Positions 1-6,222 of a stretch of 8,400 nucleotides of DNA are shown here, piece by piece. The notes under the pieces are model-generated. The model had not been told where the DNA came from and did not search any database. It worked only from the letters and a program-made list of their open reading frames with translations. Every line of letters begins with the position of its first letter. Position 1 is the first letter of the stretch. Source of the stretch: Chitinophagaceae bacterium (GTDB lineage: Bacteria; Bacteroidota; Bacteroidia; Chitinophagales; Chitinophagaceae); contig JAACZX010000086.1 in NCBI GenBank assembly GCA_009996555.1, positions 1-8,400 on the forward strand, in the 5' to 3' direction. A program made the translations under genes and the position numbers.

Positions 1-1
1 T

Positions 2-1393
2 GGTGCCGTTCCTTATCCTTTCAACGGTTATGGTTTTACTGAAATGCCAAAACAAGAAACCATTCTTATTAAGAATGCAACTGTATGGACCAATGAAAAA
101 GAAGGTGTGTTACAAAACACGGATGTGCTGATCAAGAACGGAAAAATTGCGGCTGTTGGTAAAAACCTGAGCGATGCAGGTGCAAAAGTAATTGATGGCA
201 CAGGCAAACATGTTACTGCAGGTATTATTGATGAGCACTCACATATTGCAGCGGCTTCTATTAATGAAGGCGGACAAAGTGTAACATCTGAAGTTCGTAT
301 TACTGACAACCTCAATCCTGAAGATATCAATATCTATCGCCAGTTGAGTGGTGGTGTTACATCATCACATATTCTGCATGGTTCTGCAAATACCATTGGC
401 GGACAAACACAACTCATTAAACTCCGCTGGGGTGCAAATGATGAAGGTTTGAAATTCCAGAACTGGCCGGGCTTTATCAAGTTTGCATTGGGTGAAAACG
501 TAAAACGTTCATCATCACAACAAAACAATCGTTTTCCTGATACACGTATGGGTGTAAGCCAGGTGTTGATTGATGCATTTACACGTGCAAAAGATTACGA
601 AACAAGCTGGAAGAAGTATGATGAAGAGAAAAAGAAAAATGCAAAAGCCACTGCCCCACGTCGTGATCTTGAACTGGATGCATTGGTTGAGATCATGAAT
701 AAAAAACGTTTCATCACCTGCCACTCTTATGTGCAAAGTGAGATCACTGATATGATCCGTGTGGCTGATCGTTTTGGTTTTACCCTCAACACCTTCACAC
801 ATATTCTTGAAGGTTATAAAGTAGCCGATAAAATGAAACAGCATGGTGCCAATGCATCAACCTTCAGCGATTGGTGGAATTATAAAATGGAAGTGGTGGA
901 TGCTATTCCGCAAAATGCGGCCATTATGCAAAAAGTGGGCATTAACGTTGCCATTAATTCTGATGATGCAGAAATGGCCCGTCACTTAAATCATGAAGCA
1001 GCCAAGAGTGTGAAGTATGGCGGCATGAGCGAAGAAGATGCGTTGAAAATGGTTACGCTCAACCCTGCAAAAATGCTGCATGTTGATGACAGAGTAGGCA
1101 GTATTAAAGTGGGTAAAGATGCTGATGTGGTTTTATGGAGCGATCATCCGCTGAGCATTTATGCAAAAGCTGAGAAAACAATTGTAGATGGTATTGTTTA
1201 CTACGATCGTGAAAAAGACAAACAGCTTCGTTTGGATATTGCCAAAGAACGTGCAAGGCTGATGGCAAAAATGATTGGCGAAAAAAGAACAGGCGGACCA
1301 ACCGTGCCATTCAGTCCAAGTATGGAAATCATGCACACCTGTACTGATCACTACCACAACCATGGCTTGCTGGTACTTGATGCAGATGAATAA
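2..1393 (+). CDS. Amidohydrolase family protein, 5'-truncated by the window edge
   Basis: Metal-dependent hydrolase of the amidohydrolase superfamily, in the imidazolonepropionase/dipeptidase-like branch; the substrate cannot be told from sequence. The first in-frame ATG is at 44, but the frame is open back to base 2 (residues GAVPYPFNGYGFTE precede that Met) and nothing resembling a translation start lies before it, so the gene very likely begins upstream as a longer protein. Counting from the Met at 44, an N-terminal composite-sandwich strand region (residues 5-60) leads into the TIM-barrel. Likely metal ligands are H65 and H67 (HSH motif), H227 (TCHS), H253 (FTHIL) and D307 (NSDD). The C-terminal 'VGSIKVGKDADVVLW' is the usual closing sandwich motif. 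The tail is rich in His and Cys (residues 431-440). A second, paralogous amidohydrolase follows after a small inserted gene, so the two were probably one operon. Family assignment is firm; N-terminal extent and substrate are unknown. Confidence 0.9.
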   Translation, partial: GAVPYPFNGYGFTEMPKQETILIKNATVWTNEKEGVLQNTDVLIKNGKIAAVGKNLSDAGAKVIDGTGKHVTAGIIDEHSHIAAASINEGGQSVTSEVRITDNLNPEDINIYRQLSGGVTSSHILHGSANTIGGQTQLIKLRWGANDEGLKFQNWPGFIKFALGENVKRSSSQQNNRFPDTRMGVSQVLIDAFTRAKDYETSWKKYDEEKKKNAKATAPRRDLELDALVEIMNKKRFITCHSYVQSEITDMIRVADRFGFTLNTFTHILEGYKVADKMKQHGANASTFSDWWNYKMEVVDAIPQNAAIMQKVGINVAINSDDAEMARHLNHEAAKSVKYGGMSEEDALKMVTLNPAKMLHVDDRVGSIKVGKDADVVLWSDHPLSIYAKAEKTIVDGIVYYDREKDKQLRLDIAKERARLMAKMIGEKRTGGPTVPFSPSMEIMHTCTDHYHNHGLLVLDADE

Positions 1394-1394
1394 A

Positions 1395-1429
1395 TTAGTT
1401 TAAAGTTTAACGTATAAAGTTAAAAGTTA
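1395..1429 (+). repeat. Left heptad array (five 7-bp units, consensus near AAAGTTT)
   Basis: Five consecutive imperfect 7-bp units, all with GT at the same place in the unit, fill the whole space from one base after the first amidohydrolase's stop region to the start codon of the small gene. The final base of the fifth unit is the A of the ATG at 1429. Bases 1397-1407 are the perfect partner of 1834-1844 in the right array. The periodicity is direct observation; its role, as element end or recombination substrate, is inferred. Confidence 0.7.
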
Positions 1430-1827
1430 TGGCAACCATAAAAACTTTCGAAGACATTGAATCATGGAAACTGGCCAGAAAGCTTTGTAAAAAAACAGGA
1501 GAACTAATTGATAACGGACGTTTTAAAAAAAGTTTTCGATTAATTGATCAGATTGATGGTTCCTCGGGGTCTGTTATGGATAATATAGCTGAAGGTTTTG
1601 AGCGTGGGACAAGAAAGGAGTTTATTAATTTTCTTGGATATGCAAAGGGATCGTGTGGTGAATTCAGATCACAATTATACAGAGCATTGGATCGAAGTTA
1701 TATTACGCAGGAAGAATTTGAAGAATTGTCATCAGACGCAAAACAAACCAGTGGACTTATCCAAAAATTCATTGAGTATTTAAATAAATCAGAGGTTGCC
1801 GGATCAAGGAAAAACGTTAAACCTTAA
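1429..1827 (+). CDS. Four-helix-bundle protein, S23 / 23S rRNA intervening-sequence family
   Basis: A 132-residue protein of the family first known from ORFs in intervening sequences of 23S rRNA genes and later found widely as free-standing genes; it is related to the Avd accessory protein of diversity-generating retroelements. Typical landmarks are the opening 'FEDIESWKLARKL' (7-19), the central 'GSVMDNIAEGFERG' (47-60) and 'EFINFLGYAKGSCGEFRSQLYRALD' (64-88), all in predicted long helices. Family members form ring-shaped pentamers of four-helix bundles with basic surfaces thought to bind nucleic acid; the cellular role is not known. Here it lies between two amidohydrolase genes with which it has no evident link. 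Its Arg codons are AGA, AGG or CGA in 7 of 9 cases, whereas both neighbours use mainly CGT/CGC, suggesting separate origin. The last residues (NVKP and the stop) are encoded by the right-hand repeat array. No rRNA, reverse transcriptase or variable repeat is nearby. Confidence 0.88.
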   Translation: MATIKTFEDIESWKLARKLCKKTGELIDNGRFKKSFRLIDQIDGSSGSVMDNIAEGFERGTRKEFINFLGYAKGSCGEFRSQLYRALDRSYITQEEFEELSSDAKQTSGLIQKFIEYLNKSEVAGSRKNVKP

Positions 1828-1846
1828 ACATTCAACTTTAAACTTA
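1812..1846 (+). repeat. Right heptad array (five 7-bp units, inverted relative to the left array)
   Basis: Five consecutive 7-bp units with consensus near AAACNTT, the reverse complement of the left-array unit. The array starts inside the coding sequence of the small gene, supplies its last four residues and stop codon, and ends five bases before the ATG of the second amidohydrolase. The outer two units match the left array best (perfect 11-bp inverted match at 1834-1844); the inner three match less well. Confidence 0.7.
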
Positions 1847-1851
1847 TAAAA

Positions 1852-3147
1852 ATGAAAAAGATATTAATAACTATAATGCTGTTTGTGGCAATAAACGCTT
1901 CTTCGCAGGAAACTGTTTACCCGGCAAAAGCGCAAACAGAAACCATTACCATTACCAATGCCACCATTCATGTGGGCAACGGTACTGTTATCACAAACGG
2001 ATCGATCACATTTGAAAATGGAAAGATCAAGGCCGTTGGTCAATCAGGCGCAGCAACAGGCAAAGTGATTGATGCAAAAGGCAAACACGTTTATCCTGGT
2101 TTGATCCTGGCAGCATCGCAGTTAGGACTTGTAGAGATCAGCAGTGTGCGTGCAACCATCGATCAATCTGAAATGGGTTTGTACAACACAAACATCCGCT
2201 CCATTGTTGCTTATAATACCGATTCAAAAGTGATAGCCACATTGCGCAGCAATGGTATTTTGCTGGCAAACGTAGTACCGCAGGGCGGCACCATCAGCGG
2301 ATCATCAACTGTTGTGCAGCTTGATGCATGGAACTGGGAAGATGCTATTTACAAAGCCGATGGACAGATGAACCTGAATATGCCCAGCCTGCTTCCACGA
2401 CCCAGCCGTTTTGCAGCATTCTTTGGACAAGGCGAACAACGAAGCTCTGCCGACCAGGTGAAAGAAGCATTGGGCCGCATTGAAGAGATCAAACAGTTTT
2501 TCCGTGCAGCAAATGCGTATCACAAAGAAGCTACACACACAAAAACCAATCTTAAGTTTGAAGCAACAAAAGCATTGTTTGAGAAAAAACAAAAGCTGTT
2601 TGTTCATTGCGATATAGTAAAAGAAATGCTGGTAGCCATTGATTTTGCAAAAGAGTTTGGTTTTGATGTGGTGATTGTTGGCGGCAGCGAAAGCTGGCAA
2701 ATTGCTGATCTGCTGAAACAAAACAACATAGCTGTTATTCTTGCTGAGCGTCATGCACTACCAACATCTCCTGATGACGATGTTGATCTTCCTTACAAAT
2801 CTGCTACTTACCTGCAGGAAGCAGGCGTGTTGTTCGCTATCAACGATACCGATGGGTCAACCCGTGGCCGCAACCTGCCGTTCAATGCCGGTACAGCTGC
2901 AGGCTATGGCATTACCAAGGAACAGGCGTTGAGTGCAATTACCCTGAATGCTGCAAAGATCCTTGGTATTGACAATGTAACAGGTTCACTGGAAGTGGGT
3001 AAAGATGCCAATATAGTGATCAGTGAAGGTGATATTCTGGATATGAAATCGAGCATTATTACCAATGCCTTTATCCAGGGCAGGCAGGTAAGTCTTGAAG
3101 ACAAACACAAGCAATTGAACGAACGCTATAAATACGGCATCAACTAA
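1852..3147 (+). CDS. Secreted amidohydrolase-like protein lacking the HxH metal motif
   Basis: A 431-residue amidohydrolase-fold protein. Residues 1-19 form a signal peptide (MKK, hydrophobic core ILITIMLFVAI, likely cleavage after NASSQ), so it should be periplasmic. It aligns with the preceding gene from 'TITITNATIHVGNGTVITNG' (31-50) through 'VTGSLEVGKDANIVI' (376-390). The position of the catalytic HxH holds A88 and Q90 (segment ILAASQ), and the strand-6 histidine is G278; H252 (FVHCD) and an Asp at 332 or 334 (NDTDG) remain. A normal binuclear or mononuclear centre is therefore unlikely. From memory, the 'LGLVEISSVRATIDQSE' and 'VVQLDAWNWEDAIY' segments are conserved in this Bacteroidota subfamily, so the loss is probably family-wide and not a recent mutation. 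It may be a structural or regulatory partner of the upstream enzyme, or bind substrate without hydrolysis. The start is set by the signal peptide; no Shine-Dalgarno is present. Confidence 0.88.
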   Translation: MKKILITIMLFVAINASSQETVYPAKAQTETITITNATIHVGNGTVITNGSITFENGKIKAVGQSGAATGKVIDAKGKHVYPGLILAASQLGLVEISSVRATIDQSEMGLYNTNIRSIVAYNTDSKVIATLRSNGILLANVVPQGGTISGSSTVVQLDAWNWEDAIYKADGQMNLNMPSLLPRPSRFAAFFGQGEQRSSADQVKEALGRIEEIKQFFRAANAYHKEATHTKTNLKFEATKALFEKKQKLFVHCDIVKEMLVAIDFAKEFGFDVVIVGGSESWQIADLLKQNNIAVILAERHALPTSPDDDVDLPYKSATYLQEAGVLFAINDTDGSTRGRNLPFNAGTAAGYGITKEQALSAITLNAAKILGIDNVTGSLEVGKDANIVISEGDILDMKSSIITNAFIQGRQVSLEDKHKQLNERYKYGIN

Positions 3148-3167
3148 CCGTTTGCACGGATATTTAG

Positions 3168-3197
3168 AAAAAGGTTGTCCAAATGGGCAACCTTTTT
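3168..3197 (+). terminator. Rho-independent terminator after the amidohydrolase pair
   Basis: A 13-bp stem (3168-3180 with 3185-3197, one G-U pair) closes over the loop AAAT, and the 3' arm ends in a T run. It lies 20 bases after the stop codon of the second amidohydrolase and ends that transcription unit. The A-rich left arm means it could also work, less well, on the other strand. Confidence 0.9.
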
Positions 3198-3268
3198 CTT
3201 TGATACATATAAACACTTAGAAAAAACGTTTATAACTTCACCATCGTAAATCCCTAACCAGGCACACC

Positions 3269-3667
3269 ATGAAGAAGCTTATCATTTTTCTATTTCTTTT
3301 TACGGTATTGTTCTCCTGCCGTAAGCCACAGGATACGCCTCCGTTGGAAAGTATACTTACGCATGGCAAATGGCGTATTTCGCTTTTGAGAGACAATGGC
3401 AATAACATCACCTACCTCTATGCCGGCTGGCAGTTTACATTTAAAGCTGATAAAACATTGGAAGTAACTGATGGCTTCACTACTTATAGCGGAACATGGA
3501 CAGAAAATACCCGTGGCGATACTTTTACATTAACTATTTCTTCAACAGAACTTGAACTGGAGTATATCAGTAAACTTTGGCATAATGAATTGCTTAATCC
3601 CAATGGTGTGCTGTTTCATAACGACAGAGACAATCCCACACAGGAATTGCAGTTTACGAAACTGTAA
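3269..3667 (+). CDS. Small lipoprotein with a lipocalin-like domain
   Basis: A 132-residue lipoprotein of unknown function. The N-terminus MKKLIIFLFLFTVLFSC is a class II signal peptide with lipobox LFSC, so C17 would be acylated. The residues after it (RKPQD) do not resemble the acidic surface-export signal of Bacteroidota lipoproteins, so an inward-facing location is more likely (inference). The mature part is short and rich in beta strands: 'GKWRISLL' (33-40) carries the G-x-W typical of lipocalin-like folds, and 'AGWQFTFKADKTLEV' and 'YSGTWTEN' look like successive strands. Such proteins are common and poorly characterised in this phylum. It is separated from the upstream genes by a terminator and converges with the phosphatase gene four bases away. 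No clear promoter was found in the roughly 70 bases between the terminator and the start. Confidence 0.82.
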   Translation: MKKLIIFLFLFTVLFSCRKPQDTPPLESILTHGKWRISLLRDNGNNITYLYAGWQFTFKADKTLEVTDGFTTYSGTWTENTRGDTFTLTISSTELELEYISKLWHNELLNPNGVLFHNDRDNPTQELQFTKL

Positions 3668-3671
3668 TTGA

Positions 3672-4166
3672 TCAGGGTTGAAGTTTGGGGTAATCAAAAA
3701 ACAGGAATTCTTTTTTGGCTTTGGCGAAATCTTTCCAGCTATCAACTTCAGCTTTTACTGCAAAAATGGAACAGGTGGGCATGTTATCAACCCTTGCATT
3801 GGTGAGTGTATTAGCGTAATCTGTAAGTCCGTTGTTATGAGAAAACACAGCAACCGAAGATAAAGGAGATGGGATTGCTGCAATTGCCTGTGCAAGCACT
3901 TCAGGTTCGGCCAGGTATAATTGTGATTGCAGTTGAATTTGCGATTCTTCTTTTCCAAACACTTCTATAAAAGCCAGGCAGGTTTGCTTTGCCCGCATGG
4001 CAGGGCTGCTGATAAATGCATCGATCTTCACCTTTCGATCCAGCAGGCGACGGGCCATTACAGGTGCATCTTTTATGCCTCTTGCATTCAAGGGACGGTC
4101 AAAATCATTTTGTGTAGGACTATCCCAACTGCTTTTTGCATGCCTGATGAGGTAAAGAATTTTCAT
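3672..4166 (-). CDS. Histidine phosphatase family protein, SixA-like
   Basis: A 164-residue member of the histidine phosphatase (phosphoglycerate-mutase-like) superfamily, close in size and layout to SixA, which removes phosphate from phosphohistidine on signalling proteins. The catalytic motif is 'LIRHAKSSW' (6-14), with R8 and nucleophile H9. Further phosphate-pocket residues are R58 in 'SSPAMRAKQT' (53-62), the acidic E87 region, and the second catalytic histidine H110 in 'VFSHNNGL'. 'DFDRPLNARG' (21-30) is a usual feature of this subgroup. The RHAKSSW variant is common among uncharacterised bacterial members, so the true substrate could be a small phosphorylated molecule and not a phosphoprotein. 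The protein has no signal peptide and is cytoplasmic. The gene follows purF on the same strand but is separated by a terminator, so it should have its own promoter; 'TACTTTCA' close to the start is only a weak -7 candidate. Confidence 0.87.
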   Translation of the reverse strand: MKILYLIRHAKSSWDSPTQNDFDRPLNARGIKDAPVMARRLLDRKVKIDAFISSPAMRAKQTCLAFIEVFGKEESQIQLQSQLYLAEPEVLAQAIAAIPSPLSSVAVFSHNNGLTDYANTLTNARVDNMPTCSIFAVKAEVDSWKDFAKAKKEFLFFDYPKLQP

Positions 4167-4197
4167 GACGCAATGAAAGTAAGAAATAGCGCTAAAT

Positions 4198-4227
4198 AAA
4201 AAACCACCCGGCTGCTGCCAGATGGTT
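4198..4227 (-). terminator. Rho-independent terminator downstream of purF
   Basis: Read on the - strand, a 10-bp stem (4218-4227 with 4202-4211, two G-U pairs) closes over a six-base loop and runs straight into a T tract at 4203-4198. It lies about 95 bases beyond the purF stop codon and before the phosphatase start, so it should separate the two genes. Confidence 0.75.
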
Positions 4228-4321
4228 CTCTTAAAAGTATTTTCCCGGTAGTTATGAGATTTTAAAGACGGGCAATTTTTCTATTGCAAAAATTCAGCCA
4301 AAGAATCCGCTTCCAGTCTGC

Positions 4322-6169
4322 TTAATACCCACGAACATTCTTGCCATCAAAATAATTCAGGAAGGCTTTGTTACATACCCGGTTACCACCTGGTGTTGGA
4401 TAATTTCCAGTGAAATACCAATCGCCTGTATTCGTGGGGCAGCTGGCGTGCAGGTCTTCAATATTCTGGTAAATAACCTGAACAGGAATATCAAAACCGG
4501 CTGGTGTAATCAGTTCTGCAATTTTATCGCTGATCTCTTCGGTAGTAAATGGTTTGTATAAACGACGTACTACGTTTTCTGTATGCAACTGATTGTTACG
4601 GTGCAATTCCTTGATGGTTGCATACACATCATCAATTACATCCGTCATACCTCTTTCTTTCAACAGTTCCATTGCTGCACGGAAGGCCACAAAATCGCCC
4701 AGCTTGCTCATATCAATACCGTAACAATCCGGATAACGGATCTGCGGTGCACTTGAAACAATGATCACTTTTTTAGGACCAAGCCTGCCCAGCATACGCA
4801 CAATACTTTCCTTGAGTGTGGTGCCACGCACAATGGAATCATCAATTACCACCAGTGTATCTTCTCCACGGCGAACAGTACCATACGTGATATCGTACAC
4901 GTGCTGTACCATTTCGTTGCGGCTGCTGTCTTCTGTAATAAACGTACGCAGTTTTACATCTTTGATGGCGATCTTTTCCTGCCTGATCTTGCGGGTGATC
5001 ATTTCATTCAGCTTCTCTTCATCAAAATCCTTACCCCAGCTCATGATACGTTGTACTTTGATCTGGTTCAGGTATTCTTCCATACCTTTTACCAAACCAT
5101 AAAATGCAACTTCGGCTGTATTGGGTATGTATGAGAAGATGGTATTTTTCAGATCATAATCAAGATGTTCAAGAATACGCTTGCTTAATTTATGGCCAAG
5201 GGTGATACGCTCACGATAAATTTTTTCATCACTACCACGGCTGAAGTAGATCCGCTCAAACGAGCAGGCTCTTCTTTCCTTTGGTTCAAGTATCTGTTCA
5301 ATATGATATTGCCCATCTGCTTCCACAATCAATCCTTGTCCGGGCATCAGTTCAAGTACTTCATTTTCGCCCACATTAAACGTTGTGCGGATGGCTGCAC
5401 GCTCACTTGCGGCAACAATTACTTCATCATTCACATAATAATAAGCTGGACGAATACCGTGTGCATCACGCATTACAAAGCTTGCACCATTACCCGTCAT
5501 GCCGCCAATGGTATAACCACCATCAAACAAAGGCGTTGCTTTTTTCAACACATTACAGATCGATGGACTGTTGGGGTTGATCTCATCTTCCTTTACAAGA
5601 AAATGATGCACCACTTCCATCATAGCAGCCAAATCGCTCTGGCGTTGAAATTCACCTGGATCGATATTAATAAGGCTGAATAATTCGTCTGTATTAACAA
5701 GGTTGAAGTTACCTGCAAGCGCAAGATTTCGGGAAGAATGTGTATTCCGTTTAATGAAAGGATGACAAAATTCAACATTGTTTTTCCCTTGTGTACCATA
5801 ACGGAGATGTCCCAGCATTAACTCACCCAAGAAAGGCAGATGTCCTTTCATTAACCCCGCATGTTGCTTTATATCCGGCTGGTATTTTTCCAGCTCCTGC
5901 ACTTCCTGCCCCACTTTAAAGAAAATATCAGCAATTGGCTGGGGGGCACTGCTGCGTAATCTGTGCAGAAAAGGATACCCTGGCTCAACATCCAGCTTAA
6001 CAGCGGCAATACCGGCACCATCCTGTCCACGGTTGTGTTGTTTTTCCATGAGGAGGTACAGCTTGTTAAGGCCATACAGCACCGAGCCATATTGTTTCTG
6101 GTAATGAGAGAAGGGTTTGCGTAAACGAATGAAGGCAAGGCCGCATTCGTGTTTTATTTCGTCGCTCAT
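4322..6169 (-). CDS. purF: Amidophosphoribosyltransferase (glutamine PRPP amidotransferase), long Bacteroidota form
   Basis: First committed enzyme of purine synthesis: it transfers ammonia from glutamine to PRPP, giving phosphoribosylamine. It is 615 residues against roughly 470-505 for the E. coli and Bacillus enzymes. The glutaminase domain starts at C9 (HECGLAF), preceded by an 8-residue stretch that resembles the removable propeptide of Bacillus-type PurF. 'EKQHNRGQDGAG' (42-53), 'GHLRYGTQG' (120-128), 'GNFNLVN' (153-159) and 'RDAHGIRP' (234-241) belong to this domain. The phosphoribosyltransferase domain has 'CSFERIYFSRGSD' (302-314), 'IPNTAEVAFYG' (348-358) and the PRPP loop 'VVIDDSIVRGTT' (440-451, D443/D444). 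Of the iron-sulfur ligands of the Bacillus enzyme, C302, a C482 near the expected place and one C577 are present; the partner in the C-terminal pair is not. The extra length lies in insertions and a C-terminal extension (520-615). It stands alone, away from other pur genes. Confidence 0.93.
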   Translation of the reverse strand: MSDEIKHECGLAFIRLRKPFSHYQKQYGSVLYGLNKLYLLMEKQHNRGQDGAGIAAVKLDVEPGYPFLHRLRSSAPQPIADIFFKVGQEVQELEKYQPDIKQHAGLMKGHLPFLGELMLGHLRYGTQGKNNVEFCHPFIKRNTHSSRNLALAGNFNLVNTDELFSLINIDPGEFQRQSDLAAMMEVVHHFLVKEDEINPNSPSICNVLKKATPLFDGGYTIGGMTGNGASFVMRDAHGIRPAYYYVNDEVIVAASERAAIRTTFNVGENEVLELMPGQGLIVEADGQYHIEQILEPKERRACSFERIYFSRGSDEKIYRERITLGHKLSKRILEHLDYDLKNTIFSYIPNTAEVAFYGLVKGMEEYLNQIKVQRIMSWGKDFDEEKLNEMITRKIRQEKIAIKDVKLRTFITEDSSRNEMVQHVYDITYGTVRRGEDTLVVIDDSIVRGTTLKESIVRMLGRLGPKKVIIVSSAPQIRYPDCYGIDMSKLGDFVAFRAAMELLKERGMTDVIDDVYATIKELHRNNQLHTENVVRRLYKPFTTEEISDKIAELITPAGFDIPVQVIYQNIEDLHASCPTNTGDWYFTGNYPTPGGNRVCNKAFLNYFDGKNVRGY

Positions 6170-6186
6170 GATTATTTGTGAGAAGC

Positions 6187-6213
6187 CGGCCTTTGTTTTT
6201 CAACTTTCGGCCG
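6187..6213 (-). promoter_or_regulatory. Short hairpin in the purF leader
   Basis: CGGCC at 6187-6191 is complementary to GGCCG at 6209-6213, giving a 5-bp all-GC stem with a 17-base A/T-rich loop. If transcription starts some 6-8 bases past the candidate -7 element at 6223-6230, the stem would sit at the very 5' end of the purF mRNA. It could stabilise the transcript or mean nothing; it does not resemble a purine riboswitch, and there is no room for one. Confidence 0.25.
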
Positions 6214-6222
6214 ATGAAGGCG

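Larger units (their letters stand above)
1391..1850 (+). mobile_element. Putative miniature cassette: four-helix-bundle gene with inverted heptad ends and flanking TAAA
   Basis: The gene at 1429-1827 is enclosed by arrays of five 7-bp units on each side (1395-1429 and 1812-1846) in inverted orientation, including a perfect 11-bp inverted pair at 1397-1407 and 1834-1844 (agtttaaagtt and its complement). The tetranucleotide TAAA abuts the outer edge of both arrays (1391-1394 and 1847-1850) and could be a target-site duplication. Removing one TAAA plus the cassette would leave the upstream stop codon about two bases from the next ATG, a normal tight operon junction. There is no transposase or recombinase, so any movement would be in trans. 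The element reading is inference: the repeats are seen directly, while the duplication is A/T-only and could be chance. Confidence 0.5.

Noticed and set aside
1429..1827. Part of a diversity-generating retroelement (Avd homolog)
   Set aside because: The S23 and Avd proteins are related, but no reverse transcriptase, template repeat or variable repeat is visible, and the family is widespread without retroelements.
1429..1827. Intervening sequence within a 23S rRNA gene
   Set aside because: Both flanks are protein-coding amidohydrolase genes; there is no rRNA sequence.
2305..2754. 149-codon open frame on the - strand inside the second amidohydrolase gene
   Set aside because: It lies wholly antisense to a well-supported gene; its product is Cys/Phe-rich and resembles no family, as expected of a shadow frame.
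3199..3240. Bacteroidota promoter for the lipoprotein gene
   Set aside because: A TTTG at 3199-3202 and a loose TAnnTTNN at 3233 are about 30 bases apart, too far for the usual spacing, and the TTTG overlaps the terminator tail.
5192..5683. 163-codon open frame on the + strand inside purF
   Set aside because: Antisense to a clearly coding gene with conserved motifs; the product is low-quality (many Thr, Ile, His) with no recognisable domain.
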